Notes under the pieces: model-generated | What the model saw: the letters and a program-made list of their open reading frames with translations, nothing else | The model's database searches: none | What the model was told of the DNA's origin: nothing | Position numbers and translations under genes: made by a program | DNA from: Acidobacteriota bacterium | GTDB taxonomy: Bacteria; Acidobacteriota; Thermoanaerobaculia; Multivoradales; JAGPDF01 | Length of the DNA stretch: 51,035 nucleotides | Assembly: GCA_012521815.1 (NCBI GenBank) | Contig: JAAYLR010000103.1 | Span: 1 to 51,035, forward strand | Direction: 5' to 3' | Shown: positions 1-7,723 of the stretch, piece by piece | Position numbering within the stretch: the stretch's first letter is position 1 | Layout: each line of letters begins with the position of its first letter

Positions 1-1437
1 CTCCTCCTCTACGCACTCACCACCTACGGCGGGATCCGCTCGCCCGACGGCGAGGTCGTCTACCGCTCGTGCGAGGCGCTCGGCGAACGCGGTACGTTCG
101 CCGTCGCCGAAGGGCTCGAGTGGCGGGGCTTCGGCACCGCCGCGGGCCGGGACGGGCAGCTCTACCCGGTCTTCGGGCCGCTCCAGACGGTCGCCTGCGT
201 GCCGTTCGATCGCCTCGGCGCCGCCTGGCTCGGGGGGAGCGAGGCGCGGGCGGAGCGCACGCCGGCGGGGATCAGCTACCACGTCGATCGTGGCCTCTTC
301 ACGGCGGTGCGCGGCGGCCGCCCCGCCGCGCCGCTGCCGCACGCCCGCCGCTTCTTCGCGAGCTGGCTCAACGTGGTGGCCGGGGCGGCGGCGGCGCTCC
401 TCTTCCTCCTCCTCGCCCGCCCGGTGGCCGGGGAGCGGACGGCGGCCCTCTACGCGGCGCTCCTCTGTGCCATCGGCTCGCTCGCCTGGCCGTACGCCGG
501 CACCTTCTTCTCCGAGCCGCTCGCGGGCGCCCTCGCGGTGGGAGCGCTCGCGCTGCTGGTACGCACCGACCCCCGGCTGGTGCCCGCTCCCGCGGCCGGT
601 CCGGGTGCGGCCGCCGGGGCGGGGCTCCTCGCCGGCCTTTCGACGACGGCCCACCTCACCTCCGCGCTCTTCCTGCCGCCGTTCGCCCTTTACGCGGCGG
701 CCGCGGCCCCCGCGGGGCGGCGCGGGCGCCAGCTGGCGGCGTTCCTCGCCGGTACGGTGCCGCCGCTCGCGGCGCTCGCGCTCTACGACCAGGCGCGGTT
801 CGGTGCGCTCTTCGAGACCGGCCGGGGGGTCGATCCGGCGGCCGCGGCCGCGCTCGGCTACGGCCGGTTCACGGCTCCCTGGGAGGGGCTCGCGGGGCTG
901 CTCGGGTCGAGCGGCAAGGGACTCTTCTTCTACTGCCCGGCGGTGCTCCTCGGGCTCGGGGCGTGGCCGGCGCTGCGGCGGCGCAACCCCGCGCTCGCCT
1001 GGACGCTCGCCGGCACGGCGCTCCTCCGCGTGGGCTTCGTCGCCGCGCGCAGCGACTGGCACGGCGGCTTCGCGCTCGGCCCCCGGCTGCTCGTGACCCT
1101 CGTGCCGTTCCTCCTCCTGCCGGTCGCCGCGTGGCTCGCCGAGGAGCCGCGGCGGTGGCGGGTCGCGGGCCTCGTGCTGCTTGCCGCGGCGGCCCAGCAG
1201 CTCTACTTCGCGCTCGCCGAGCCGTTCGTCTACCTCCACCTCACGAACCGCCCGGACGGCGACTGGGCCTGGGCGGTCTCGCCGCTCCTCCACCTCTGGG
1301 AGGCGCCGCTCGCGCCGTTCTGGCTCGCGCGCTCCGGGCTGCCGGTGGCGCTCGTCTGGCTCGCCGGGGCCCTCCTCCTCCTGCCGCTGCTCGGCCTCGC
1401 CACCGCCCGCCTCGCCCGCCGGGCGGCTGGTGCCTGA
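1..1437 (+). CDS. Polytopic membrane protein, GT-C/ArnT-like (5' end missing)
   Basis: The frame is open from base 1, so the gene starts upstream of the window; the ORF-track start at 199 is an internal GTG. About 478 residues are visible. The N-terminal part reads SPDGEVVYRSCEALGERGTF and is followed by GRDGQLYPVFGP, a periplasmic-loop pattern I associate with GT-C type (family 39-like) glycosyltransferases. Many Leu/Ala-rich membrane spans follow, and WHGGFALGPRLLV near the end resembles a conserved loop of the same group. Such proteins move sugars from polyprenyl-phosphate donors in the cytoplasmic membrane. The acceptor and donor cannot be told. The membrane-protein call is safe; the transferase family is an inference from motif resemblance. 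Confidence 0.6.
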   Translation, partial: LLLYALTTYGGIRSPDGEVVYRSCEALGERGTFAVAEGLEWRGFGTAAGRDGQLYPVFGPLQTVACVPFDRLGAAWLGGSEARAERTPAGISYHVDRGLFTAVRGGRPAAPLPHARRFFASWLNVVAGAAAALLFLLLARPVAGERTAALYAALLCAIGSLAWPYAGTFFSEPLAGALAVGALALLVRTDPRLVPAPAAGPGAAAGAGLLAGLSTTAHLTSALFLPPFALYAAAAAPAGRRGRQLAAFLAGTVPPLAALALYDQARFGALFETGRGVDPAAAAALGYGRFTAPWEGLAGLLGSSGKGLFFYCPAVLLGLGAWPALRRRNPALAWTLAGTALLRVGFVAARSDWHGGFALGPRLLVTLVPFLLLPVAAWLAEEPRRWRVAGLVLLAAAAQQLYFALAEPFVYLHLTNRPDGDWAWAVSPLLHLWEAPLAPFWLARSGLPVALVWLAGALLLLPLLGLATARLARRAAGA

Positions 1438-1462
1438 GCGCCCCGCATCGAGCGGGTAGACT
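1434..1462 (+). promoter_or_regulatory. Candidate promoter of the subtilase gene
   Basis: CTGAGC, overlapping the stop of the preceding gene, and TAGACT are 17 bp apart. The -10 ends 26 bp before the start codon of the protease. The TAGACT hexamer recurs upstream of other genes in the window. Confidence 0.45.
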
Positions 1463-1488
1463 GGCGCCTTTCCGGGAAGGGGGAAGCG

Positions 1489-3750
1489 ATGACGCGAGCT
1501 TTCCGGTGGGCAGCGGGACTGCTCCTGATCTGCGGGCTGAACGGTCCGGCTCTGGCGGAGGTGGCGGTGCGGCTGCCGGCCGCAGTAGCGGCGACGGCCG
1601 ACCTCGCCGGGATGCGGGTGATCGACTACGGCTCGTACGTCTGGGTGACCGGTCCGGAGGCGGACCGCCTCCCCGGCGCCGAGCCGTTCGCCGGGGCGGG
1701 CGAGGTGCGGCTGCCCGGCGTCCGGTTCGATCCGCTCCGCGACGGCGAACCGCCCCTCCCGGCCGGGGTGCTGCCCGATTCGGGCGAGCGCGGGTTGCGG
1801 CTCGTGCAGCTCGTGGGGCCGCCGAAGAGCGCGTGGGTGGATGGCTGGGCGGAGCGAGGGCTCGAGATCGTCGCCTACTTCCCGCACTTCACCTACCTCG
1901 TCCGGGCCGAGCGGGCGGCGGTCGAGGCGGTGGCCGGCGAGGGGTACGTACGCTGGCACGGCCGCTTCGAGCCGCCGTATGCGGTCGATGGCCTGTTCCG
2001 CGCTCGCGGTGCCGCCGGCGACCGGATCGCGCTGCTCCTCGACACGGGCGGTGAGCCCGAAGGGCTCGCGGCGGCGAGCGCCCGGCTCGCCGCCCTCGGG
2101 GCCGGGGTGGAGCGGGTCGCCCGGGCCGCCGCCGACGGCCGCCAGTGGCTCCTCCAGCTCGTGGCGCCCGTGACGCGCGCGGACGCGATCGCGGCCGTGC
2201 CGGGAGCGATCTGGGTCGGCGAGGGGAGCGCCGGCATCCGGCTCGAGGACGAGATGTCGGATCAGATCGTGGCCGGCAACCATCCCGGCGGGACTCCGGT
2301 GCTCGGCTACCGGCCGCACCTCGCCGCCCTCGGCTTCGACGGCACCGGGGTGATCTGGACGATCGCCGACACCGGTGTCGACTGGGATCATCCCGATCTC
2401 GCCAGCCGTCTGGTGGGCGGGCTGACGCCGCCCGGCGCTGCCTGCGACATCCCGGGACAGCCGGGGAGCGACTGCGCCGGGGGCGGGCACGGCACCCACG
2501 TCGCCGGGATCGTCGGCGGCGACGCCACCGCGGGCTTCACCGACGCCGCCGGCTTCCTCTACGGCCTCGGGGTCGCGCCGGCGGTGAGCCTCTTTGCGAT
2601 CAACGTCTTCTCCGACATCGAATTCGAGGAGATCACGGAGGCGGCGCTCGCCGCCGGTTCGATCGGCGCGAACAACTCCTGGGCGAGCGGTGGCGCGGGG
2701 GTCGGCTACACCGCGGCGGCGCGGATCCAGGATCTGCTGGTGCGCGACGGCGACCTCGGCACGACGACGGTGGCCGAGCCGTTCATCCAGGTCTTCTCGG
2801 CCGGCAACTCCGGTCCCGGAGCCTCGACGATCACCGAGCCGAAAGAGGCGAAGAACGTCATCTCGGTGGCCAACAGCCTCAACAAACGGGCGGGCAGCAT
2901 CGACGCGATCGCGACCGGGAGCAGCCGCGGTCCGGCGCGCGACGGGCGGATCCTGCCCACGGTGGCCGCCCCGGGCTCGACGATCGCCTCGACCCGCAAC
3001 GATCTCGGCGGCAACTGCGCCGTGCCGATCGGCGGCACGAACGGCCACTACGCCTTCTGCTCGGGCACGAGCATGGCGGCGCCGCACGTCTCCGGCCTGC
3101 TCGCGGTCGCGAGCGAGTGGTGGCGCGCGCGCACCGGCGGCGATGACTTCAGCCCGGCGATGGCCAAGGCGCTGCTCGTGGCGAGCGCGGTGGACATGGG
3201 GGTGGCGGACGTGCCGAACAACCAGGAGGGGTGGGGCCGGGTGCAGCTCACCCGCCTGATGGCGCCCGGGGTGAGCGCCGCCTATCTCGACCAGACGCAC
3301 CGCTTCGGGGAGAGCGGCGAGGCGTGGAACTGGTACTGCGATGTCGACGTCCCCGGCGAACCGCTGCGGGTCGTCCTCGCCTGGAGCGACGCGGCAGGAG
3401 CGGCGGGCGCGAACCCCGCGCTCGTCAACGACCTCGATCTCACGGTCTCCCACGGCCCCACGAGCTGGCTGGGGAACGTGCTGAGCGGCGGCTGGTCGGT
3501 GAGCGGCGGAAGCGCCGACCGGCTCGCCAACCTCGAGAGCGTCTTCGTCCAGAGCCCCACGGCCGGGCCGGTCGCGATCACGGTCGCGGCGCCGGTGATC
3601 GCCGGCGACGGCGTTCCGTACAACGGCGATCCGACCGATCAGGACTTCGCGCTCGTCTGTATCAACTGCCGGCAGTGCGACTCCGGCGGCTTCTTCTCTG
3701 ACGGCTTCGAGAGCGGGAGCACCAGCGCCTGGGCGGCGGTATTTCCGTAG
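1489..3750 (+). CDS. Secreted subtilisin-like serine protease (S8) with C-terminal beta domain
   Basis: 753 aa. A signal peptide (cleavage near ALA-EV, residue 24) sends it across the inner membrane. A propeptide-like region of about 270 residues follows. The catalytic triad is visible: Asp294 in IADTGVDWDHPDL, His334 in GGGHGTHVAGI and Ser528 in GTSMAAPHVSG; the oxyanion Asn is in FSAGNSGPG. Residues about 600-720 (LVVNDLDL-like LVNDLDLTV) resemble the jelly-roll domain of KP-43-type subtilases. The protein ends with FFSDGFESGSTSAWAAVFP, a tail of a type I associate with secreted proteins of this kind of bacterium. The start ATG follows GGGGGAAGCG. It is probably monocistronic with its own promoter. 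The natural substrate is unknown. Confidence 0.93.
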   Translation: MTRAFRWAAGLLLICGLNGPALAEVAVRLPAAVAATADLAGMRVIDYGSYVWVTGPEADRLPGAEPFAGAGEVRLPGVRFDPLRDGEPPLPAGVLPDSGERGLRLVQLVGPPKSAWVDGWAERGLEIVAYFPHFTYLVRAERAAVEAVAGEGYVRWHGRFEPPYAVDGLFRARGAAGDRIALLLDTGGEPEGLAAASARLAALGAGVERVARAAADGRQWLLQLVAPVTRADAIAAVPGAIWVGEGSAGIRLEDEMSDQIVAGNHPGGTPVLGYRPHLAALGFDGTGVIWTIADTGVDWDHPDLASRLVGGLTPPGAACDIPGQPGSDCAGGGHGTHVAGIVGGDATAGFTDAAGFLYGLGVAPAVSLFAINVFSDIEFEEITEAALAAGSIGANNSWASGGAGVGYTAAARIQDLLVRDGDLGTTTVAEPFIQVFSAGNSGPGASTITEPKEAKNVISVANSLNKRAGSIDAIATGSSRGPARDGRILPTVAAPGSTIASTRNDLGGNCAVPIGGTNGHYAFCSGTSMAAPHVSGLLAVASEWWRARTGGDDFSPAMAKALLVASAVDMGVADVPNNQEGWGRVQLTRLMAPGVSAAYLDQTHRFGESGEAWNWYCDVDVPGEPLRVVLAWSDAAGAAGANPALVNDLDLTVSHGPTSWLGNVLSGGWSVSGGSADRLANLESVFVQSPTAGPVAITVAAPVIAGDGVPYNGDPTDQDFALVCINCRQCDSGGFFSDGFESGSTSAWAAVFP

Positions 3751-3790
3751 CCATCTGCGGCGGGCGGTGCCAGAGGCGGCGCCGACGGCG

Positions 3791-3834
3791 TAGACTCTCG
3801 CTCTCGGTAGCACCGGCACGACTCGTGCCGGTGC
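3791..3834 (+). promoter_or_regulatory. -10 hexamer and 5'-UTR hairpin before the GGDEF-TonB gene
   Basis: TAGACT (3791-3796) is a -10-like hexamer. It is followed by a perfect 10-bp stem, GCACCGGCAC / GTGCCGGTGC (3810-3819 with 3825-3834), with loop GACTC. The stem ends 7 nt before the ATG and no Shine-Dalgarno sequence is visible. There is no T-tract, so a terminator is unlikely; a translation-control hairpin is the better guess. Confidence 0.45.
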
Positions 3835-3841
3835 GCACCTC

Positions 3842-5140
3842 ATGGATCCGGAGACCCCCACCGACCGTCGTGCCGGGGCACGCCCCGCGAGCGATCCGCT
3901 CGCCGGGTTCCCCCATGCGGAGCCGGGCGGCGAGCTCGCCTTCCGGGATCCGCTCACCGGTCTCCTCAACCGCCGCGCCCTGAACCTCCTCTTCGCGGAG
4001 CGGTGGCGGCCGCTGCTCGCCGCCCACGGCGAGATCACCCTCCTGCTCTTCGATCTCGATCTGTTCAAGCAGATCAACGACGCCTACGGCCACCTCGCCG
4101 GCGATCAGGTCCTGCGGCGGGTGGCGGAGCTGATGCGGGAGACCTTCCGCGCGGAGGATCTCCTCGTCCGCTTCGGCGGTGACGAGTTCGTGGCGGTGCT
4201 GCCCGGAGCCGGCGCCGAGGCGGCGCCGCCGCTGGTGACGCGGCTGCGGGAGGCGCTGGCGGCCGAGAGCCTCCCCGAACCCCTGCGGGCGCGTGCCCGG
4301 CAGCTCCCGCTCGGCTCGAGCGTCGGGATCGCCTCGGCGCCGGCCGATGGGCTCGGCGGCGAGGAGGTGCTGGCGATCGCCGATCGCCGCCTCTACGCCG
4401 AGAAGCGGCAGCGGCGCCGGCCGCGCCGCCGGCGGGCCTGGCTCCTCGCGGCGCTGCTCGCGACGGTGGGCGCGGCCGCCTGGGTGACGGCGCAACGCGA
4501 GGTGCGGCCGCTCGCGATTCCGGTCGCCCCGGCCCCGGTGGCCACCCTCGAGCCGGCGCGGGCGGCCGAGATCGCCGCCCTGCAGGCCCAGGTCGCGCGG
4601 CTGACCGAGGAGCTCGCCGCGGCGCGCCTGGCGCACCCCGCGAATCAGGAGCCGAGCGCCCGGGAGGGGGAGCTCGAGCGGACGATCGCCGCGCTCCAGG
4701 AGGAGCTCGAGCGCCTCTCCGAGCCGCCCGCGCCGGCGCCGGTGCCGCCCCCGTCGCCTCCGGTCCGGGCAACGCCCGCGGCGGCTCCCCCGCCCGCGCC
4801 GGCTCCCGTGCCGGTGGTACGTCCCGCCCCCGCGCCCCGCGCGGAGGCGCCCCGGGTGACGGCGCCCGTGCTCCTTTCGGTCCCCCGGCCGGAGTACCCG
4901 CCGCTCGCCCGGCGCCTGCGCCGGAGCGCGAACGTGGAGCTGCTCGTCGAGATCGACGCGGACGGCCGGGTCACCGCCGTCCGGCAGGAGGGCCCGCCGG
5001 TGGGGCTCGGTTTCGACGAGCGGGCCCGGCAGGCGGCGCTGCGCGCCCGCTACCAGCCCGCCACCCGGGACGGCGAGCCGGTCCCGGGCATGGCGCGCCT
5101 CACCGTGAGCTTCCATCTCGGCGAGGGGGAGGGGCCATGA
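3842..5140 (+). CDS. GGDEF diguanylate cyclase domain fused to a TonB C-terminal domain
   Basis: 432 aa. Residues about 35-195 form a GGDEF domain: DPLTGLLNRRALN, the metal-binding FDLDLFKQINDAYGH, an intact GGDEF at 112-116 and an RxxD inhibitory site (RAED, 103-106) with canonical 5-residue spacing. It should therefore make cyclic di-GMP in the cytoplasm and respond to product. A basic stretch precedes one membrane span (about 199-218). Beyond it lie a coiled coil (about 235-305), a Pro/Ala-rich linker and a TonB_C-like domain (about 345-430: SVPRPEYPPLARRLR...GRVTAVRQEG...) in the periplasm. TonB domains normally contact outer-membrane receptors. The two parts are each well known; I do not know this combination from described proteins. 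The ATG lies directly after a hairpin and the stop overlaps the next gene (ATGA). Confidence 0.85.
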   Translation: MDPETPTDRRAGARPASDPLAGFPHAEPGGELAFRDPLTGLLNRRALNLLFAERWRPLLAAHGEITLLLFDLDLFKQINDAYGHLAGDQVLRRVAELMRETFRAEDLLVRFGGDEFVAVLPGAGAEAAPPLVTRLREALAAESLPEPLRARARQLPLGSSVGIASAPADGLGGEEVLAIADRRLYAEKRQRRRPRRRRAWLLAALLATVGAAAWVTAQREVRPLAIPVAPAPVATLEPARAAEIAALQAQVARLTEELAAARLAHPANQEPSAREGELERTIAALQEELERLSEPPAPAPVPPPSPPVRATPAAAPPPAPAPVPVVRPAPAPRAEAPRVTAPVLLSVPRPEYPPLARRLRRSANVELLVEIDADGRVTAVRQEGPPVGLGFDERARQAALRARYQPATRDGEPVPGMARLTVSFHLGEGEGP

Positions 5141-5625
5141 ACCCCGGGCCGTGGCGGTGGGAGGCGCTCCATCCGCTGGTGGTCCACTTCCCCGTGGCGC
5201 TCCTGCTCGTCGCGCCCTGGCTGACGCTGCCAGCGTTCTGCCTCCGCCCCCGCCGCGCCCGGCCGTACCTGCTCGCGGCCCTCGCGCTCCTCGCCGTGGC
5301 CACGCTCGCCGCCGGGCTCGCGGCGGCGACGGGCGCCGCGGCGGCGGCGACCGTCCTCCTGCCGGCGGGGGGCGAGGAGCTCCTCGCCCGCCACACGGCG
5401 CTCGGAAGGCTCGTTCCCGCGGGCGCCGGAGTGCTCACCGTGGGGCTGATCGCCCTCCTCGTCCGGTTCGGACGGCGCCCGGTACCACGGCCGGCATGGC
5501 GGCGCACCGCGCTCGCCGCCTGGCTCGTGCTGGCGCTCGCCGTGGCGATCCTGGTGGCGGCCACCGGCGGTGCGGGCGGCCGGCTCGTCCACGAGCTCGG
5601 GGTGCGGGCGGCGGCCGGCGGCTGA
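5137..5625 (+). CDS. DUF2231-like four-span membrane protein
   Basis: 162 aa. It begins with MNPGPWRWEALHPLVVHFPVALLLV, matching the HPLVVHFP signature of DUF2231-type membrane proteins, and ends with GGAGGRLVHELGV, also typical of that group. Four hydrophobic spans are visible (about residues 20-40, 47-70, 90-112 and 126-146). Function is not established for the family; some members sit near haem or redox proteins. Its ATG overlaps the TGA of the GGDEF-TonB gene by 4 nt, so the two are probably translated together. It converges with prfC, with only 19 bp between stops. Confidence 0.75.
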   Translation: MNPGPWRWEALHPLVVHFPVALLLVAPWLTLPAFCLRPRRARPYLLAALALLAVATLAAGLAAATGAAAAATVLLPAGGEELLARHTALGRLVPAGAGVLTVGLIALLVRFGRRPVPRPAWRRTALAAWLVLALAVAILVAATGGAGGRLVHELGVRAAAGG

Positions 5626-5644
5626 CGGCGGCGCCCCCGCCGCG

Positions 5645-7246
5645 CTACTGCAGGAACTCTTTCGTGGTCCGGAAGCGGATCCGCGGCCAGTCTTCCATGG
5701 CCGCCTGGAGCCGCCAGGCGGAGGGGGCGAGGTAGACCGGATCGCCGTGGACGTCGTCGGCGAGATGGGGGGAGAAAGCGGTGAGGAACCGCTTCAGCTC
5801 CCCCTCGTCGTCGGCCTCGAGCCAGCGGGCGGTGTGGAGGCTGGTCGTCTCGAAGCGGGCCTCGAGCTCGTACTCGGTGCGGATCCGGTCGGCGAGGACG
5901 TCGAACTGGAGCGGTCCGGCCACCCCCACGATCCACTCGTTGCCGACGCGGGGGCGGAAGACCTGCGCCGCCCCCTCTTCGGCGAGCTGCTGGAGCGCGC
6001 GGCCGAGGTGCTTGGCGCGCAGCGGATCGACCGGACGCACCCGCTGCAGCAGCTCCGGCGCGAAGGAGGGGATGCCGGTGAAGCGGAGCGACTCTCCTTC
6101 GGTGAGGGTGTCGCCGATCCGCAGCAGGCCGTGGTTCGGGATCCCGAGGATGTCGCCCGCGTACGCCTCCTCGGCGAGCTCCCGCTCGCGGGCGAGGAAG
6201 AGGACCGGCGTGTGCACCGCGAACTGCCGGCCGGCGCGCACGTGCCAGAGCCGCATGCCGCGGGTGAACCGCCCGGAGCAGAGGCGCACGAAGGCGATCC
6301 GGTCGCGGTGCTTCGGGTCCATGTTCGCCTGGATCTTGAAGACGAAGCCGGAGACCGCCGCCTCGCCGGGCTCGACGGTCCGTTCCCGCGCCGGCGCGGG
6401 GCGCGGCGGCGGGGCGAGCTCGACGAGCGCGTCGAGCAGCTCGCGCACCCCGAAGCTGTGGAGGGCGGAGCCGAAGAAGACCGGCGTCATCTGCCCGGCG
6501 CGGTACGCCGCCGGGTCGAAGGCGGGGTAGCCGCCGGCGGCGAGCGCCACCTCCTCGCGGAGCTGTTCGAGGGCATGGCGCGGCAGCAGCGTGGCGAGCG
6601 CGGGGTCGTCGAGGCCGCTCACCCGCGCCCGCTCCACCGGCCGCTGCCCGCCGCCGCGGTCGAGCAGCACGAGGCCGTCGTCGAGCAGGTCGTAGCAGCC
6701 GAGGAACTGCCGCCCGGCGCCGACCGGCCAGGTCGCCGGGGTGACGTCGAGCTGCAGGTCGCGCTCGACCTCGTCGAGGAGCGAGAACGGATCCCGCCCT
6801 TCGCGGTCGAGCTTGTTGACGAAGGTGACGATCGGCACGTCGCGCAGCCGGCAGACCTCGAAGAGCTTGCGCGTCTGCGCCTCGATCCCCTTGGCGGCGT
6901 CGAGCACCATCACCGCCGAGTCGACCGCGGTCAGGGTGCGGTAGGTGTCCTCGGAGAAGTCCTGGTGCCCGGGGGTGTCGAGGAGGTTGAAGGTGCAGCC
7001 CCGGTAGTCGAAGGTCATCACCGAGGCGGAGACCGAGATGCCGCGCTCCTGCTCGACCCGCATCCAGTCGGAGTGCGCCCGGCGCCGCTCGCCGCGCGCC
7101 CTGACCTCGCCGGCGAGCTGGATCGCGCCGCCGAGCAGGAGGAGCTTCTCGGTGAGCGTCGTCTTCCCCGCATCGGGGTGGCTGATGATCGCAAAGGTGC
7201 GCCGGCGGGCGACTTCGGCGGCGAGGCGGGTCATGGCGGAGGTCAT
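5645..7246 (-). CDS. prfC: Peptide chain release factor 3
   Basis: 533 aa from the chosen start, close to the usual 525-535. RF3 is the GTPase that ejects RF1/RF2 from the ribosome after peptide release. G motifs are intact: SHPDAGKT (22-29), DTPGHQDF and NKLDREGRDP; the body reads as RF3 (GISVSASVMTFDY, LDVTPATWPVG) and ends with KEFLQ. The ORF-track start at 7366 adds 40 low-complexity residues. I prefer ATG 7246 because a GGGGAG Shine-Dalgarno lies 3 nt upstream and the length fits the family. The upstream 470 bp hold a small ORF and a terminator (listed separately) that could form a leader for this gene. Confidence 0.95.
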   Translation of the reverse strand: MTSAMTRLAAEVARRRTFAIISHPDAGKTTLTEKLLLLGGAIQLAGEVRARGERRRAHSDWMRVEQERGISVSASVMTFDYRGCTFNLLDTPGHQDFSEDTYRTLTAVDSAVMVLDAAKGIEAQTRKLFEVCRLRDVPIVTFVNKLDREGRDPFSLLDEVERDLQLDVTPATWPVGAGRQFLGCYDLLDDGLVLLDRGGGQRPVERARVSGLDDPALATLLPRHALEQLREEVALAAGGYPAFDPAAYRAGQMTPVFFGSALHSFGVRELLDALVELAPPPRPAPARERTVEPGEAAVSGFVFKIQANMDPKHRDRIAFVRLCSGRFTRGMRLWHVRAGRQFAVHTPVLFLARERELAEEAYAGDILGIPNHGLLRIGDTLTEGESLRFTGIPSFAPELLQRVRPVDPLRAKHLGRALQQLAEEGAAQVFRPRVGNEWIVGVAGPLQFDVLADRIRTEYELEARFETTSLHTARWLEADDEGELKRFLTAFSPHLADDVHGDPVYLAPSAWRLQAAMEDWPRIRFRTTKEFLQ

Positions 7247-7400
7247 CGCTCCCCGGCGCGGGCTGCCGCGGGCGGGCGGAGGTGGGGTTGCCGGCGAAGG
7301 TGGCGCATCGGATCGTCTCCCGCGGCGGTCGCCTCCGGCGGCCGCGAGGGGGGAGGATGGTATCAACCCCGGGCGCCCGCCGGCAGCATCGCCTCCGGAC

Positions 7401-7439
7401 GAACAAAGGCCCCGGCCCGCACGCGGCGGGACCGGGGCC
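7401..7439 (-). terminator. Intrinsic terminator or attenuator upstream of prfC
   Basis: On the minus strand GGCCCCGG-T-CCCGC / GCGGG-CCGGGGCC forms a 13-bp stem with one bulge (7408-7420 with 7426-7439), followed by TTTGTTC. It lies between the 15-codon ORF and prfC. A second small hairpin (GCCCTC...GAGGGC, about 7465-7485) precedes it. Confidence 0.6.
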
Positions 7440-7521
7440 TCGGGTTCGTATCGGCGGCGCTGGGTTGCCCTCTGTCGTCGAGGGCCCCCCCGCGGCGCGA
7501 CGTCCGCCCCAGGAGGTACCT

Positions 7522-7569
7522 CTAGGAGGACGCCACCTCCACGAAACCAGGTTGACGACTACTGTCCAC
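7522..7569 (-). CDS. 15-codon ORF with a near-perfect Shine-Dalgarno sequence
   Basis: The reading is GTG...TAG, MDSSRQPGFVEVASS. Six nt upstream of the GTG is AAGGAGGT (7583-7576), and the longer AAGGAGGTGGTCC matches the complement of the usual 16S 3' tail at 12 of 13 positions; no other gene here has such a strong site. Five nt after the TAG is ACCTCCTGGGG (7517-7507), which can pair with CCCAGG..GGAGGT around the Shine-Dalgarno, and further on comes a terminator. This layout fits a leader peptide or a small regulatory RNA gene ahead of prfC. That it is translated is inference, and no homologue is recognised. Confidence 0.45.
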   Translation of the reverse strand: MDSSRQPGFVEVASS

Positions 7570-7694
7570 TGGACCACCTCCTTCCTGGGCGTGTCCGTCG
7601 GCGGCGGGCCCCACCCCGCCCGGTCCCTTGGGCCGCCCGAGCCTCTTCGGGACCGCCGCGTCGTCCCTCCCGGACGCGCGGATGGATCCCGTGC

Positions 7695-7723
7695 ATCCTC
7701 GGCCCCGCCGGGCGTTCTGTCAA
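7695..7723 (-). promoter_or_regulatory. Tentative promoter for the small-ORF transcript
   Basis: TTGACA (7723-7718) overlaps the stop codon of the epimerase gene. GAGGAT (7700-7695) follows after 17 bp. The -35 is perfect and the -10 poor. The predicted transcript would run from about 7688 to the terminator near 7401, roughly 290 nt and rich in inverted repeats. Confidence 0.35.

Noticed and set aside
69-2054. Long Arg/Ala-rich ORFs in other frames, here and across the window (for example 41407-45282, 5100-7577, 35874-36176)
   Set aside because: At this GC content stop codons are rare, so shadow frames are long. They are Arg/Pro/Ala-rich, cross gene borders and have no domains.
7561-7590. 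Fragment of a 16S rRNA gene
   Set aside because: Only about 15 bases match the 3' tail; the upstream conserved 16S sequence is absent.
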